From an uncultured Clostridia bacterium (GTDB lineage Bacteria > Bacillota > Clostridia > TANB77 > CAG-508), in the NCBI GenBank assembly GCA_934162255.1, contig CAKPIG010000003.1, positions 62,001 to 126,000 of the forward strand: a stretch of 64,000 nucleotides of DNA. The letters are read 5' to 3'. The first letter of the stretch is position 1. Each line of letters starts with the position of its first letter. Below the pieces are notes generated by a model that saw only the letters and a program-made list of their open reading frames with translations, did no database searches and was not told the DNA's origin. The position numbers and the translations under genes were made by a program. This document shows, piece after piece, positions 45,231 to 53,062 of this stretch.

Positions 45231-47573
45231 TTAGCGATGATATTTCTTTTTCGTAGATGCTAAAATTAATAAGCAACCAGAAAGAGAGAGTAAGCAGATA
45301 GCAAATAATAAAGTACTATCTGTTTCATCGCCAGTCTTCGGAGTTAATACAGAAGCAGCCTTGATAGGTGTACTTGAAGTTACAACTTCTTCTTCATGAT
45401 GAGAATGATTATCATCACTCTTGGAAGGTTCTTCAGGTTTTACCTCCGGCTTTTTGTCCGGATCTTTAGGCGGATCAGGTTTCTTTGGATCTTCGGGCTT
45501 AGGGCCGTCAGGATCTTTTTTACCTCCATCATCCTTTTTAACATTGGTAATTTCAATAGTTGTGATATCCTTTGCAGAAATTGTAAAGGAAATATCTTCG
45601 GAAAGCTTTTCGTAACCATCAGGAGAAGAGATTTCTCTTAAATAGTACTGAATGTCTTTCTTTTCCCATGTTCTTGTTTCTTTATTGTAAACATAGTAAT
45701 GAGAAATGATATATTTTACTTCACAACTACCATTTTCGGTTACCAATGCTGCAGCCTTAGATTCATCAGTGGTGAAATAGCCTTTGCCATTTTCATCCAG
45801 AGCGTAATAATAAGTTACTTTGTTTTCAGAACCATCTTCTGCAATTTCTACTTTATAATAGTAGAGATTAAATGTTGCAGGAGTAGTAATTAGTTCACCA
45901 GTTTCACTATCAACTTTGTTAATAGTAATATCACCATCGATCTGCTCCAATGTGATTGCATTATACCATGAGAGCTCATAATACTGATAGGAATTGTTAG
46001 TCCAAGGACCATCAATTCCAAATACCATGGACAGAGCAAGTTTGCTTGCATCTTCCTTAGTAAGCCCAGCAGAAGTAGCCTGCATTAACCAATCATTAAC
46101 CTGACTCCAGATACCGTTGGTATCATCCATATAGTCTTTAACACCAATGCCCCAATTGTGCCAAGCACTACCATTTTTGATGAAATCTTCCTGTGTACTC
46201 TTGTCACCAAAAGCGAAATTAAGAAGTTCATCATAGAAGAACTTGTAACTTGAAGTAGCAAGTTCTTCTTCAGGCCACTTGAACTGAATCTTAAAATTAC
46301 CATTACCCAAATCTTTAATAATAGCAATGCTATTTAAATTAGGATAATTATTTTTTAAGTCGTCAAGTTTAGTACTTGAAACAATGTACTGATGATCAGC
46401 TAAGCCACCTTGCATATTCATGATTTTCTCAGGGTGTTCAGAATAGAGCTCTTCAAAAGATGAATAGGTAGTTCCAAGCTGGTTATTATAATAACTTAAC
46501 ATATAGTCAGTTAATGCATTTTCACCAGTGAAACCTTTCTGTTCGAGATAACCGTAAATATTTGAAACCATATCTACAGTAATCCTTGAAGAGGATGTAA
46601 CCCCGAAAAGTTCCTGAATAGGCTTACTCTTTGAAAGAGCGCCAACATAATCCCAGGGTAATGTATTTCCATCAAATCCTTCAAAATCTGAAAGATCTTC
46701 ACTATCTCTATCTGATGTGTCAGTTGTTTCGAGAACAAAAGAGCCATTCTTATATACATAAGTATGACCATTTGAAGTCGTGATTTCGATATCGATAGGA
46801 TTGGAATCGCTAGGGAGCAGAGGATAAGATCCATCTTTTCCAGTCTGTTCTTTGAAATACTGGTTCATGGCCTGAATTACTTCTGATAAGTCAATTACTA
46901 AGTCACCTTCAGCATCTTCAGAGATGTTATAATAAATCTTGAAGACACCATCTTCTAAAGTTGTATCATAAATTGATGAAACACCTTTTGAAGTGGTAGG
47001 TTGAGACTTCTCAGCAATTGCAGGTGTTGAGTTTTCTGCAGGTGTAGGAGCATTCAATAATGCGGGAACATTAGCTTCAGCGTTTTCAGTTACATCGTCA
47101 GTGGTAGAGTTGAGAGCAGAATTAATTTCAATGTCAGTAATCTCTTCAACTGGTTCTTCTACAACTTCAGGTTTAGACTCTGAGTTTGAATCTTCAATAA
47201 CTTCTGAAGAATTTTCAACTACTTCTCCACTTGTATTTTCTACAGGTTTTGTAATAGGAAGTTCAGAGTCTTCGTTAACGGGTTCCGGCTTGAATGAGTC
47301 ATCGGTGGCAGGTTCAGGAGAAGCAACTTCAATTACATCTGGTGTGGATACATCAATTGTAATTGATTCTGAAGAACTATTAACAGGCTCAGAAGGTGTT
47401 TCAGAAACTGACTCGGAAACCGACTCAGATACTGATTCAGAAACTGTTACAGCTTCAGATAAATCTTCTGCGTGAGTTGTCATAGGCTGAAGTGAGGAGC
47501 CTAACATGGCAACTGTTAATAAAGTTACGATTGGTTTTAAAAACCGTTTTCTCTTTTCCTTGCCTTTCTTCAT
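45231..47573 (-). CDS. Sortase-anchored surface protein with SpaA/Cna-B-type domain
   Basis: A 780-residue cell-wall adhesin. There is a signal peptide (basic start, cleavage near THA, about residue 35), a serine/glutamate-rich stretch with SESV repeats (about 42-65), an acidic low-complexity stalk to about 195, an unassigned globular region (about 200-530), and a Cna-B/SpaA-like domain (about 535-680: GDITINKVDSETGEL to TTIEITNVKK). A proline-lysine stalk (KDPDGPKPEDPKKPDPPKD) and histidine patch precede the C-terminal sorting signal TPKTGD, membrane helix and KKKYHR tail. Codon use is unlike neighbouring genes, with its own consensus promoter and terminator, suggesting transfer. No sortase gene is in the window. 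Confidence 0.88.
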   Translation of the reverse strand: MKKGKEKRKRFLKPIVTLLTVAMLGSSLQPMTTHAEDLSEAVTVSESVSESVSESVSETPSEPVNSSSESITIDVSTPDVIEVASPEPATDDSFKPEPVNEDSELPITKPVENTSGEVVENSSEVIEDSNSESKPEVVEEPVEEITDIEINSALNSTTDDVTENAEANVPALLNAPTPAENSTPAIAEKSQPTTSKGVSSIYDTTLEDGVFKIYYNISEDAEGDLVIDLSEVIQAMNQYFKEQTGKDGSYPLLPSDSNPIDIEITTSNGHTYVYKNGSFVLETTDTSDRDSEDLSDFEGFDGNTLPWDYVGALSKSKPIQELFGVTSSSRITVDMVSNIYGYLEQKGFTGENALTDYMLSYYNNQLGTTYSSFEELYSEHPEKIMNMQGGLADHQYIVSSTKLDDLKNNYPNLNSIAIIKDLGNGNFKIQFKWPEEELATSSYKFFYDELLNFAFGDKSTQEDFIKNGSAWHNWGIGVKDYMDDTNGIWSQVNDWLMQATSAGLTKEDASKLALSMVFGIDGPWTNNSYQYYELSWYNAITLEQIDGDITINKVDSETGELITTPATFNLYYYKVEIAEDGSENKVTYYYALDENGKGYFTTDESKAAALVTENGSCEVKYIISHYYVYNKETRTWEKKDIQYYLREISSPDGYEKLSEDISFTISAKDITTIEITNVKKDDGGKKDPDGPKPEDPKKPDPPKDPDKKPEVKPEEPSKSDDNHSHHEEEVVTSSTPIKAASVLTPKTGDETDSTLLFAICLLSLSGCLLILASTKKKYHR

Positions 47574-47639
47574 TGTAAAACCTCCTTTTTGACTAAAAAA
47601 TTTTCAAGGTACGAGTGCATTACTACACTTTACACGACT

Positions 47640-47668
47640 ATTTTACTACAGAAAACAAAATATGTCAA
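47640..47668 (-). promoter_or_regulatory. Promoter of the surface protein gene
   Basis: Minus strand TTGACA (47668-47663), 17-bp spacer, TAAAAT (47645-47640). Confidence 0.7.
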
Positions 47669-47728
47669 ATATTTCCAGCATTTTTTGTATGAAAATGTAA
47701 ATTTTTTGTGAACGTTTTATAAAATCAC

Positions 47729-47757
47729 TTGACTTTTTTGGGGTAAAATACTAAAAT
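47729..47757 (+). promoter_or_regulatory. Promoter of the ABC exporter operon
   Basis: TTGACT (47729-47734), 17-bp spacer, TAAAAT (47752-47757). Confidence 0.6.
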
Positions 47758-47803
47758 ATAAAAATTAGGCGAACAAATGTTGAATATATGAAGGAGGAAA
47801 ATA

Positions 47804-49570
47804 ATGTTAAAATTATTAAAAAACTTTAGCAAAAAAGAATGGCTTTGTGCTATCATCTGCTTTATTTTAGTTTTTTCACAAGTATGGCTAGAATTAAAAA
47901 TGCCAGATTATATGTCAGAAATAACAAAATTAGTTCAAACTGAAGGAAGTTCAATGAAAGATATACTAATAAATGGTGGGTATATGTTAGCATGTGCGTT
48001 TGGAAGTTTGATTGCAGCAATAATAACAGGATATATAACATCTAAATTATCATCAAATTTTGCTAAAAACATAAGAAAGAAAATATTTAAAAAAGTAGAA
48101 GATTTAAGTATGCAAGAAGTAAAACAATTTTCTACAAGTAGTTTAATTACAAGAACTACAAATGATGTAACTCAAATTGAAATGCTTGTAGCTATGGGAT
48201 TACAACTTTTAATAAAAGCACCTATAACTGCAGTATGGGCTGTAACAAAAATTTTAAACAAAAGCTGGCAATGGAGTACAATCACAGGTATAGCAGTTGT
48301 AATACTATTATCTGTAATAATAACAATAATGTTAATTGTATTACCAAGATTTAAGAGAGTTCAAAAATTAATAGATAAATTAAATGGAGTAACTCGTGAA
48401 AATCTTACAGGTATAAGAGTTGTAAGAGCATTTAATGCAGAAAAATATCAAGAAGATAAATTTGAGGAAGCAAATAATAACTTAACAAACCAACAATTAT
48501 TTAATCAAAGAGTATTTGCAGTTATGCAACCAGTAATGTATTTAATAATGTATGGTGTTACACTTTCAATATACTTTATGGGAGCTTATTTAATAAGAGA
48601 TGCAATGATGGCAGATAAAATAACACTATTTGGAAATATGGTTGTATTTAGTTCATATGCTATGCAAGTAATTATGGCATTTTTAATGCTTGCTATGATA
48701 TTTATGATGTTACCAAGAGCACAAGTATCAGCTAATCGTATAAATGAAGTGCTAGAAACAGAAATAAGTATAAAAGACGGAAATAAATCTGATAATTCAG
48801 TAGAAGTAGAAACTGGAACAGTTGAATTCAAAAATGTATCATTCAAATATCCAGATGCAGATGAATATTTATTAAAAGACATATCTTTTAAAGCAAACAA
48901 AGGAGAAACTGTTGCATTTATAGGCTCAACAGGAAGTGGAAAATCAACATTAATAAATTTAGTACCTAGATTTTATGATGCAACAGAAGGAGAAGTTCTT
49001 GTTGATGGAATAAATGTAAAAGAATATACACAAGAATACTTACATAACAAAATAGGATATGTACCTCAAAAAGCTGTAATGTTTGATGGAACAGTATCTA
49101 CAAATGTTGCATATGGAGATAATGGCAAAGAAAAACCTGAAAAAGAAAAAATAAAAAAAGCGATTGAAGTTGCACAAGGAAAAGACTTTGTAGAAAAAAT
49201 GGATAATCAATATGATGCACATATAGCACAAGGTGGAACAAATGTATCTGGTGGACAAAAACAAAGGTTAGCAATAGCAAGAGCAATAGCAAGAAATCCT
49301 GAAATATACATTTTTGATGATAGTTTTTCAGCATTAGATTATAAAACAGATAGTGTATTAAGAAAAGAATTAAAAAAATACACAAAAGATGCAACATCAT
49401 TAATAGTCGCTCAAAGAATAGGAACTATTATGAATGCAGATCAAATAATTGTATTAGATGAAGGAAAAATTGCAGGAAAAGGAACACATAAAGAATTATT
49501 AAAAAATTGTGAAGTGTATAAGCAAATTGCATTATCACAATTATCAAAGGAGGAATTAGACAATGAGTAA
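47804..49570 (+). CDS. Heterodimeric ABC exporter subunit with degenerate ATP site
   Basis: 588 residues: a six-helix exporter membrane domain (about 15-320) and an ATPase domain with Walker A GSTGSGKST (about 378-386), signature NVSGGQKQR and Walker B IYIFDDSFSALD. The residue after the Walker B aspartate is Asp rather than the catalytic Glu, and the H-loop reads VAQR, with Gln in place of His. This is the pattern of the non-catalytic half of heterodimeric multidrug exporters such as TM287/288, LmrCD and BmrCD. It overlaps the partner gene by 8 bp. Confidence 0.93.
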   Translation: MLKLLKNFSKKEWLCAIICFILVFSQVWLELKMPDYMSEITKLVQTEGSSMKDILINGGYMLACAFGSLIAAIITGYITSKLSSNFAKNIRKKIFKKVEDLSMQEVKQFSTSSLITRTTNDVTQIEMLVAMGLQLLIKAPITAVWAVTKILNKSWQWSTITGIAVVILLSVIITIMLIVLPRFKRVQKLIDKLNGVTRENLTGIRVVRAFNAEKYQEDKFEEANNNLTNQQLFNQRVFAVMQPVMYLIMYGVTLSIYFMGAYLIRDAMMADKITLFGNMVVFSSYAMQVIMAFLMLAMIFMMLPRAQVSANRINEVLETEISIKDGNKSDNSVEVETGTVEFKNVSFKYPDADEYLLKDISFKANKGETVAFIGSTGSGKSTLINLVPRFYDATEGEVLVDGINVKEYTQEYLHNKIGYVPQKAVMFDGTVSTNVAYGDNGKEKPEKEKIKKAIEVAQGKDFVEKMDNQYDAHIAQGGTNVSGGQKQRLAIARAIARNPEIYIFDDSFSALDYKTDSVLRKELKKYTKDATSLIVAQRIGTIMNADQIIVLDEGKIAGKGTHKELLKNCEVYKQIALSQLSKEELDNE

Positions 49571-51614
49571 TGAAAACAAAATAAAAACTCCTAAAAAAAT
49601 GCCAATGGGCAGACCTGGTAGTCCAATGAGTGGTGCCAGAGAAAAAGCAAAAGATTTTAAAGGTGCAATAAAAAGATTATTTAAAGAATTAGAAAAATTT
49701 AGAATTGCTATATTGATATCATTAATATTATCAATAATAGGAGCAGTATTATCTATTTTTGCCCCAAATCAATTATCAAAAGTAACTGATGAAATTCAAA
49801 AAGGATTAGTTGTAAATAAAGATAATTTGCAACAATTAATAACAAATATTCAATTAGAATCAGCTCAGGGACAATTTACAGATATCGAAATTGATAATAC
49901 TGTAATTTCTGTAGAAGACCAATATAAATGTATGCAAATAATGAGCAGCATAAGTGATCAATCTGATGTAAATGAAATTTACAAGAAAATAGATGAAATG
50001 CCTGAAAGTGTTCAAAAAATTGTAAAACCAATAATGGATATTGATGCAATAAAGAAAATTGTATATTTCTTAATAGGTTTATATTTATTTAGTGCATTAT
50101 GTACATTTATCCAATCATTAGCTATGACAAATGTTGCAAATAATTTTGCGAGAAATTTGAGAAGTAGGATTTCTGAAAAAATAAATAAACTACCATTAAG
50201 TTATTTTGACAAACATCAATCAGGAGATACTCTCTCAAGAGTAACAAATGATGTTGATACAATTGCACAAACAATGAATCAATCATTAGGAAGTTTAGTA
50301 AGTAATATAACATTATTTTTAGGTTCAATAATAATGATGTTTTATACAAACTGGATAATGGCAATAACAGCTATAGTATCAAGCTTACTAGGCTTTGGAG
50401 GAATGTTTGCAATATTAGGAAGATCTCAAAAATACTTTATTGCAAAGCAAGAAGAATTAGGTAAATTAAATGGTCATATAGAAGAAATATACTCAGGTTT
50501 GAATGTTGTAAAAGCATATAATGGAAAAAAAGAATCTGATATTAAATTTGATTCATTAAATGCAAAAGTATGCACAGCAAACCAAAAGAGTCAATTTTTA
50601 TCAGGAATTATGCAACCATTAATGGGCTTTATAGGAAACTTTGGATATGTTGCTGTATGTGTTGTAGGAGCATTGCTTGCTACTAATGATATGATTTCAT
50701 TTGGAGTAATAGTAGCATTTATAACATATGTAAGATTATTTACAAACCCATTATCACAAATAGCACAAAGTTTAACATCACTACAATCAACTGCAGCTGC
50801 AAGTGAAAGAGTATTTGAATTTATAGATGAAAAAGAAATGCCAGAAGAATCAGAAATAACAAAAACACTTGATAAAAATCAAGTTAAAGGAAATATTGAA
50901 TTTGATAATGTAGTATTTAAATATGATGATAATGATAATCCTACAATAAAGAACTTTACTGCAAAGGCAAAAGCTGGACAAAAAATAGCAATTGTTGGTC
51001 CAACAGGTGCAGGAAAAACAACAATGGTTAATCTTTTAATGAAATTTTATGATATAGATTCCGGAGATATTAAAATAGATGGGATATCAACAAAAGAACT
51101 TTCTAGAGAAAATATTCACAGTCTATTTACAATGGTTCTTCAAGACACATGGTTATTTGATGGAACTGTAAAAGAAAATATAGTATATAATCAAGAAAAT
51201 GTTTCTGATGAAAAAGTAAAAGAAGTTTGTAAAGAAGTAGGATTACATCATTTTATTCAAACATTACCACATGGATATGATTCTGAACTAAATGAAAATG
51301 ATAGTGTATCAGCTGGACAAAGGCAATTACTTACAATAGTAAGAGGAATGATTCAAGATGCGCCATTTTTAATACTTGATGAAGCAACATCTAATGTAGA
51401 TACAAGAACAGAAGAGCTTGTTCAAAAAGCAATGGATAAACTTACAGAGGGAAGAACATCATTTATAATTGCACATAGACTTTCAACAATAAAAAATGCG
51501 GACTTGATTCTTGTAATGAAAGAAGGAAATATTATTGAACAAGGAAATCATGAAGAATTAATGAGCAAAAATGGAGCATATGCAGAATTATATAATTCTC
51601 AATTTGAACTATAA
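49563..51614 (+). CDS. Heterodimeric ABC exporter subunit with complete ATP site
   Basis: 683 residues, partner of the preceding subunit. A Pro/Gly-rich cytoplasmic start (KKMPMGRPGSPMSG) leads to the first helix (about 43-62). An extracellular insertion of about 90 residues then separates helices 1 and 2 (about 70-160), larger than in typical exporters. The ATPase domain has Walker A GPTGAGKTT, signature VSAGQRQL, Walker B FLILDEATSNVD with catalytic Glu, and an intact H-loop (IAHRLST). Drug or lipid/peptide export is likely; the substrate is unknown. Confidence 0.93.
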   Translation: MSNENKIKTPKKMPMGRPGSPMSGAREKAKDFKGAIKRLFKELEKFRIAILISLILSIIGAVLSIFAPNQLSKVTDEIQKGLVVNKDNLQQLITNIQLESAQGQFTDIEIDNTVISVEDQYKCMQIMSSISDQSDVNEIYKKIDEMPESVQKIVKPIMDIDAIKKIVYFLIGLYLFSALCTFIQSLAMTNVANNFARNLRSRISEKINKLPLSYFDKHQSGDTLSRVTNDVDTIAQTMNQSLGSLVSNITLFLGSIIMMFYTNWIMAITAIVSSLLGFGGMFAILGRSQKYFIAKQEELGKLNGHIEEIYSGLNVVKAYNGKKESDIKFDSLNAKVCTANQKSQFLSGIMQPLMGFIGNFGYVAVCVVGALLATNDMISFGVIVAFITYVRLFTNPLSQIAQSLTSLQSTAAASERVFEFIDEKEMPEESEITKTLDKNQVKGNIEFDNVVFKYDDNDNPTIKNFTAKAKAGQKIAIVGPTGAGKTTMVNLLMKFYDIDSGDIKIDGISTKELSRENIHSLFTMVLQDTWLFDGTVKENIVYNQENVSDEKVKEVCKEVGLHHFIQTLPHGYDSELNENDSVSAGQRQLLTIVRGMIQDAPFLILDEATSNVDTRTEELVQKAMDKLTEGRTSFIIAHRLSTIKNADLILVMKEGNIIEQGNHEELMSKNGAYAELYNSQFEL

Positions 51615-51620
51615 AATAGG

Positions 51621-51667
51621 AAATAAACTAGTAGTGAATAAAAAATTCATTATTAGTTTATTTTTTT
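51621..51667 (+). terminator. Terminator of the ABC exporter operon
   Basis: AATAAACTA.TA.TGAAT pairs with ATTCATTATTAGTTTATT, followed by T7. Confidence 0.85.
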
Positions 51668-51730
51668 CTAATATATTGGACAAAATAAAAATAATGTGAT
51701 ATATTATCGAAAAAAGAAGGAGGAAATTGT

Positions 51731-52279
51731 ATGGAATATTTGGAACAAATATTAAAAAAAACAGGATGGAGCTCACTCATATCATCTGTAGTTTTTGCAA
51801 TACTTGGAATAATATTAATTAATAATCCAGATGAAACAGTAAAATTTGTATCATGGATATTAGGAATCATGTTTATACTAGTAGGAGTATACAAAATAAT
51901 AAATTATGTGGCTGACAAAGGAAAATATGATTTTTATGATTACAATATGGCATTTGGAATTATTGCAATATTATTTGGAATTATAACTATAGCATATAGT
52001 AAGCAAATTGGTTCAATATTCAGAATAATAATAGGATTATGGATAATGTATAGCTCTATCATAAGAATGAACTTAGCATTTAAATTAAGAACTATAAATA
52101 CTAATGTATGGTTATATAGTTTAATAATTGCTTTTGCAATGCTTTTATGTGGAACATATGCAGTATTTAACAAAGGTGCAATAATTGTAACAGTTGGAAT
52201 TATAATTTTAATTTATTCTATACTAGACATTGTTGAAAGCATAATATTCTTAAAGAACATAAATGATATATCTAAATAA
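51731..52279 (+). CDS. DUF308/HdeD-like membrane protein
   Basis: 182-residue protein with six hydrophobic helices in three pairs (about 14-33, 39-60, 73-92, 95-115, 126-146, 150-172), the layout of DUF308 proteins related to HdeD. The internal repeat pattern ILGIILINNPDE and LFGIITIAYSKQ supports this. Function unknown. AAGAAGGAGG precedes the start and a terminator follows. Confidence 0.8.
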   Translation: MEYLEQILKKTGWSSLISSVVFAILGIILINNPDETVKFVSWILGIMFILVGVYKIINYVADKGKYDFYDYNMAFGIIAILFGIITIAYSKQIGSIFRIIIGLWIMYSSIIRMNLAFKLRTINTNVWLYSLIIAFAMLLCGTYAVFNKGAIIVTVGIIILIYSILDIVESIIFLKNINDISK

Positions 52280-52281
52280 AT

Positions 52282-52311
52282 TAAAGCAGTAGTTGTTTTC
52301 TACTGCTTTTA
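52282..52311 (+). terminator. Terminator of the DUF308 gene
   Basis: TAAAGCAGTAG pairs with CTACTGCTTTTA, 2 bp after the stop. Confidence 0.85.
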
Positions 52312-52350
52312 ATGCTATAATGCATGTGAATATGAAAAAGGAGGAAAAAA

Positions 52351-52896
52351 ATGAGAAAAGACATAGAGAAAATGCAATTTTTACCACTTCCAGTTTTAAT
52401 TATTGGAACATATGATAAACAAGGAAAAGCTAATGCAATGAATGCTGCATGGGGAGGAATTTATGATCATGGACATATTTTTATATCGCTTTCAAAACAT
52501 AAAACAACAGAAAATTTAGAAATGAAAAAAGCATTCACAGTTAGTTTTGCAACAAAAGAAACAGAAATGATTTCAGACTATTTTGGAGTTGCTTCTGGAA
52601 GAAATGAAGATAAAATAGAAAAATCAGGAGTTCATGTAACAAAATCAAATTTTGTAGATGCACCAATAATAGAAGAATATCCACTAACATTAGAATGTAC
52701 AGTAGAATCATTTGAAGGTGGAAACCTAATAGGTAAAGTTGAAAATTGTTCAATAGATGAAAAATACATAGATGAAAATGGAAAAATAGATATAGATAAG
52801 ATGGAACTAATAACATATGATATGACAGACAATACATATAGAGTACTTGGAGGAATTGTAGGCAAAGCATTTTCGGATGGATTGAAACTTGAATAG
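52351..52896 (+). CDS. Flavin reductase family protein (flavoredoxin-like)
   Basis: 181-residue FMN-binding split-barrel protein with PLPVLIIGTYDKQGKANAMNAAWGG at the start (about 12-36), the conserved ISLSKHKTTENLE segment and SFATKETEMISDYFG. Family members bind FMN and act as electron-transfer proteins or flavin reductases in anaerobes. AAAGGAGGAAAAA precedes the start. The four-unit repeat begins 2 bp after its stop. Confidence 0.88.
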   Translation: MRKDIEKMQFLPLPVLIIGTYDKQGKANAMNAAWGGIYDHGHIFISLSKHKTTENLEMKKAFTVSFATKETEMISDYFGVASGRNEDKIEKSGVHVTKSNFVDAPIIEEYPLTLECTVESFEGGNLIGKVENCSIDEKYIDENGKIDIDKMELITYDMTDNTYRVLGGIVGKAFSDGLKLE

Positions 52897-52898
52897 AA

Positions 52899-52942
52899 TG
52901 TAATATTTTTGTAATATTAATGTAATAAAAATGTAATATTTG
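52899..52942. repeat. Four tandem 11-bp repeats, TGTAATA(W4)
   Basis: TGTAATATTTT, TGTAATATTAA, TGTAATAAAAA and TGTAATATTTG follow one another with no gap at 52899, 52910, 52921 and 52932. All four share TGTAATA, and on the opposite strand this reads TATTACA every 11 bp. The array lies between the flavin reductase stop and the nrdD leader, so it looks like an iterated regulatory site on one face of the helix. Confidence 0.9.
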
Positions 52943-52982
52943 ATATAAACCTAGAAATAATTGAATATGATATAAAAAAATA

Positions 52983-53010
52983 AAAAGCTGTTGCAATTGC
53001 AACAGCTTTT
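52983..53010. terminator. Perfect inverted repeat before nrdD
   Basis: AAAAGCTGTTGC and GCAACAGCTTTT around AATT. It ends in only four T's on the + strand but has a long T tract on the minus strand, so for the flavin reductase it may be a weak terminator or an attenuator for nrdD. Confidence 0.6.
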
Positions 53011-53062
53011 GCTAATAACTGATATATAATCAAACCATAAACTGAAAAAGGAGAGATGTTGT

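Noticed and set aside
52897..53062. NrdR boxes before nrdD
   Set aside because: No paired ACACNATAT-like sites at the usual spacing; the 11-bp array is a different kind of element.
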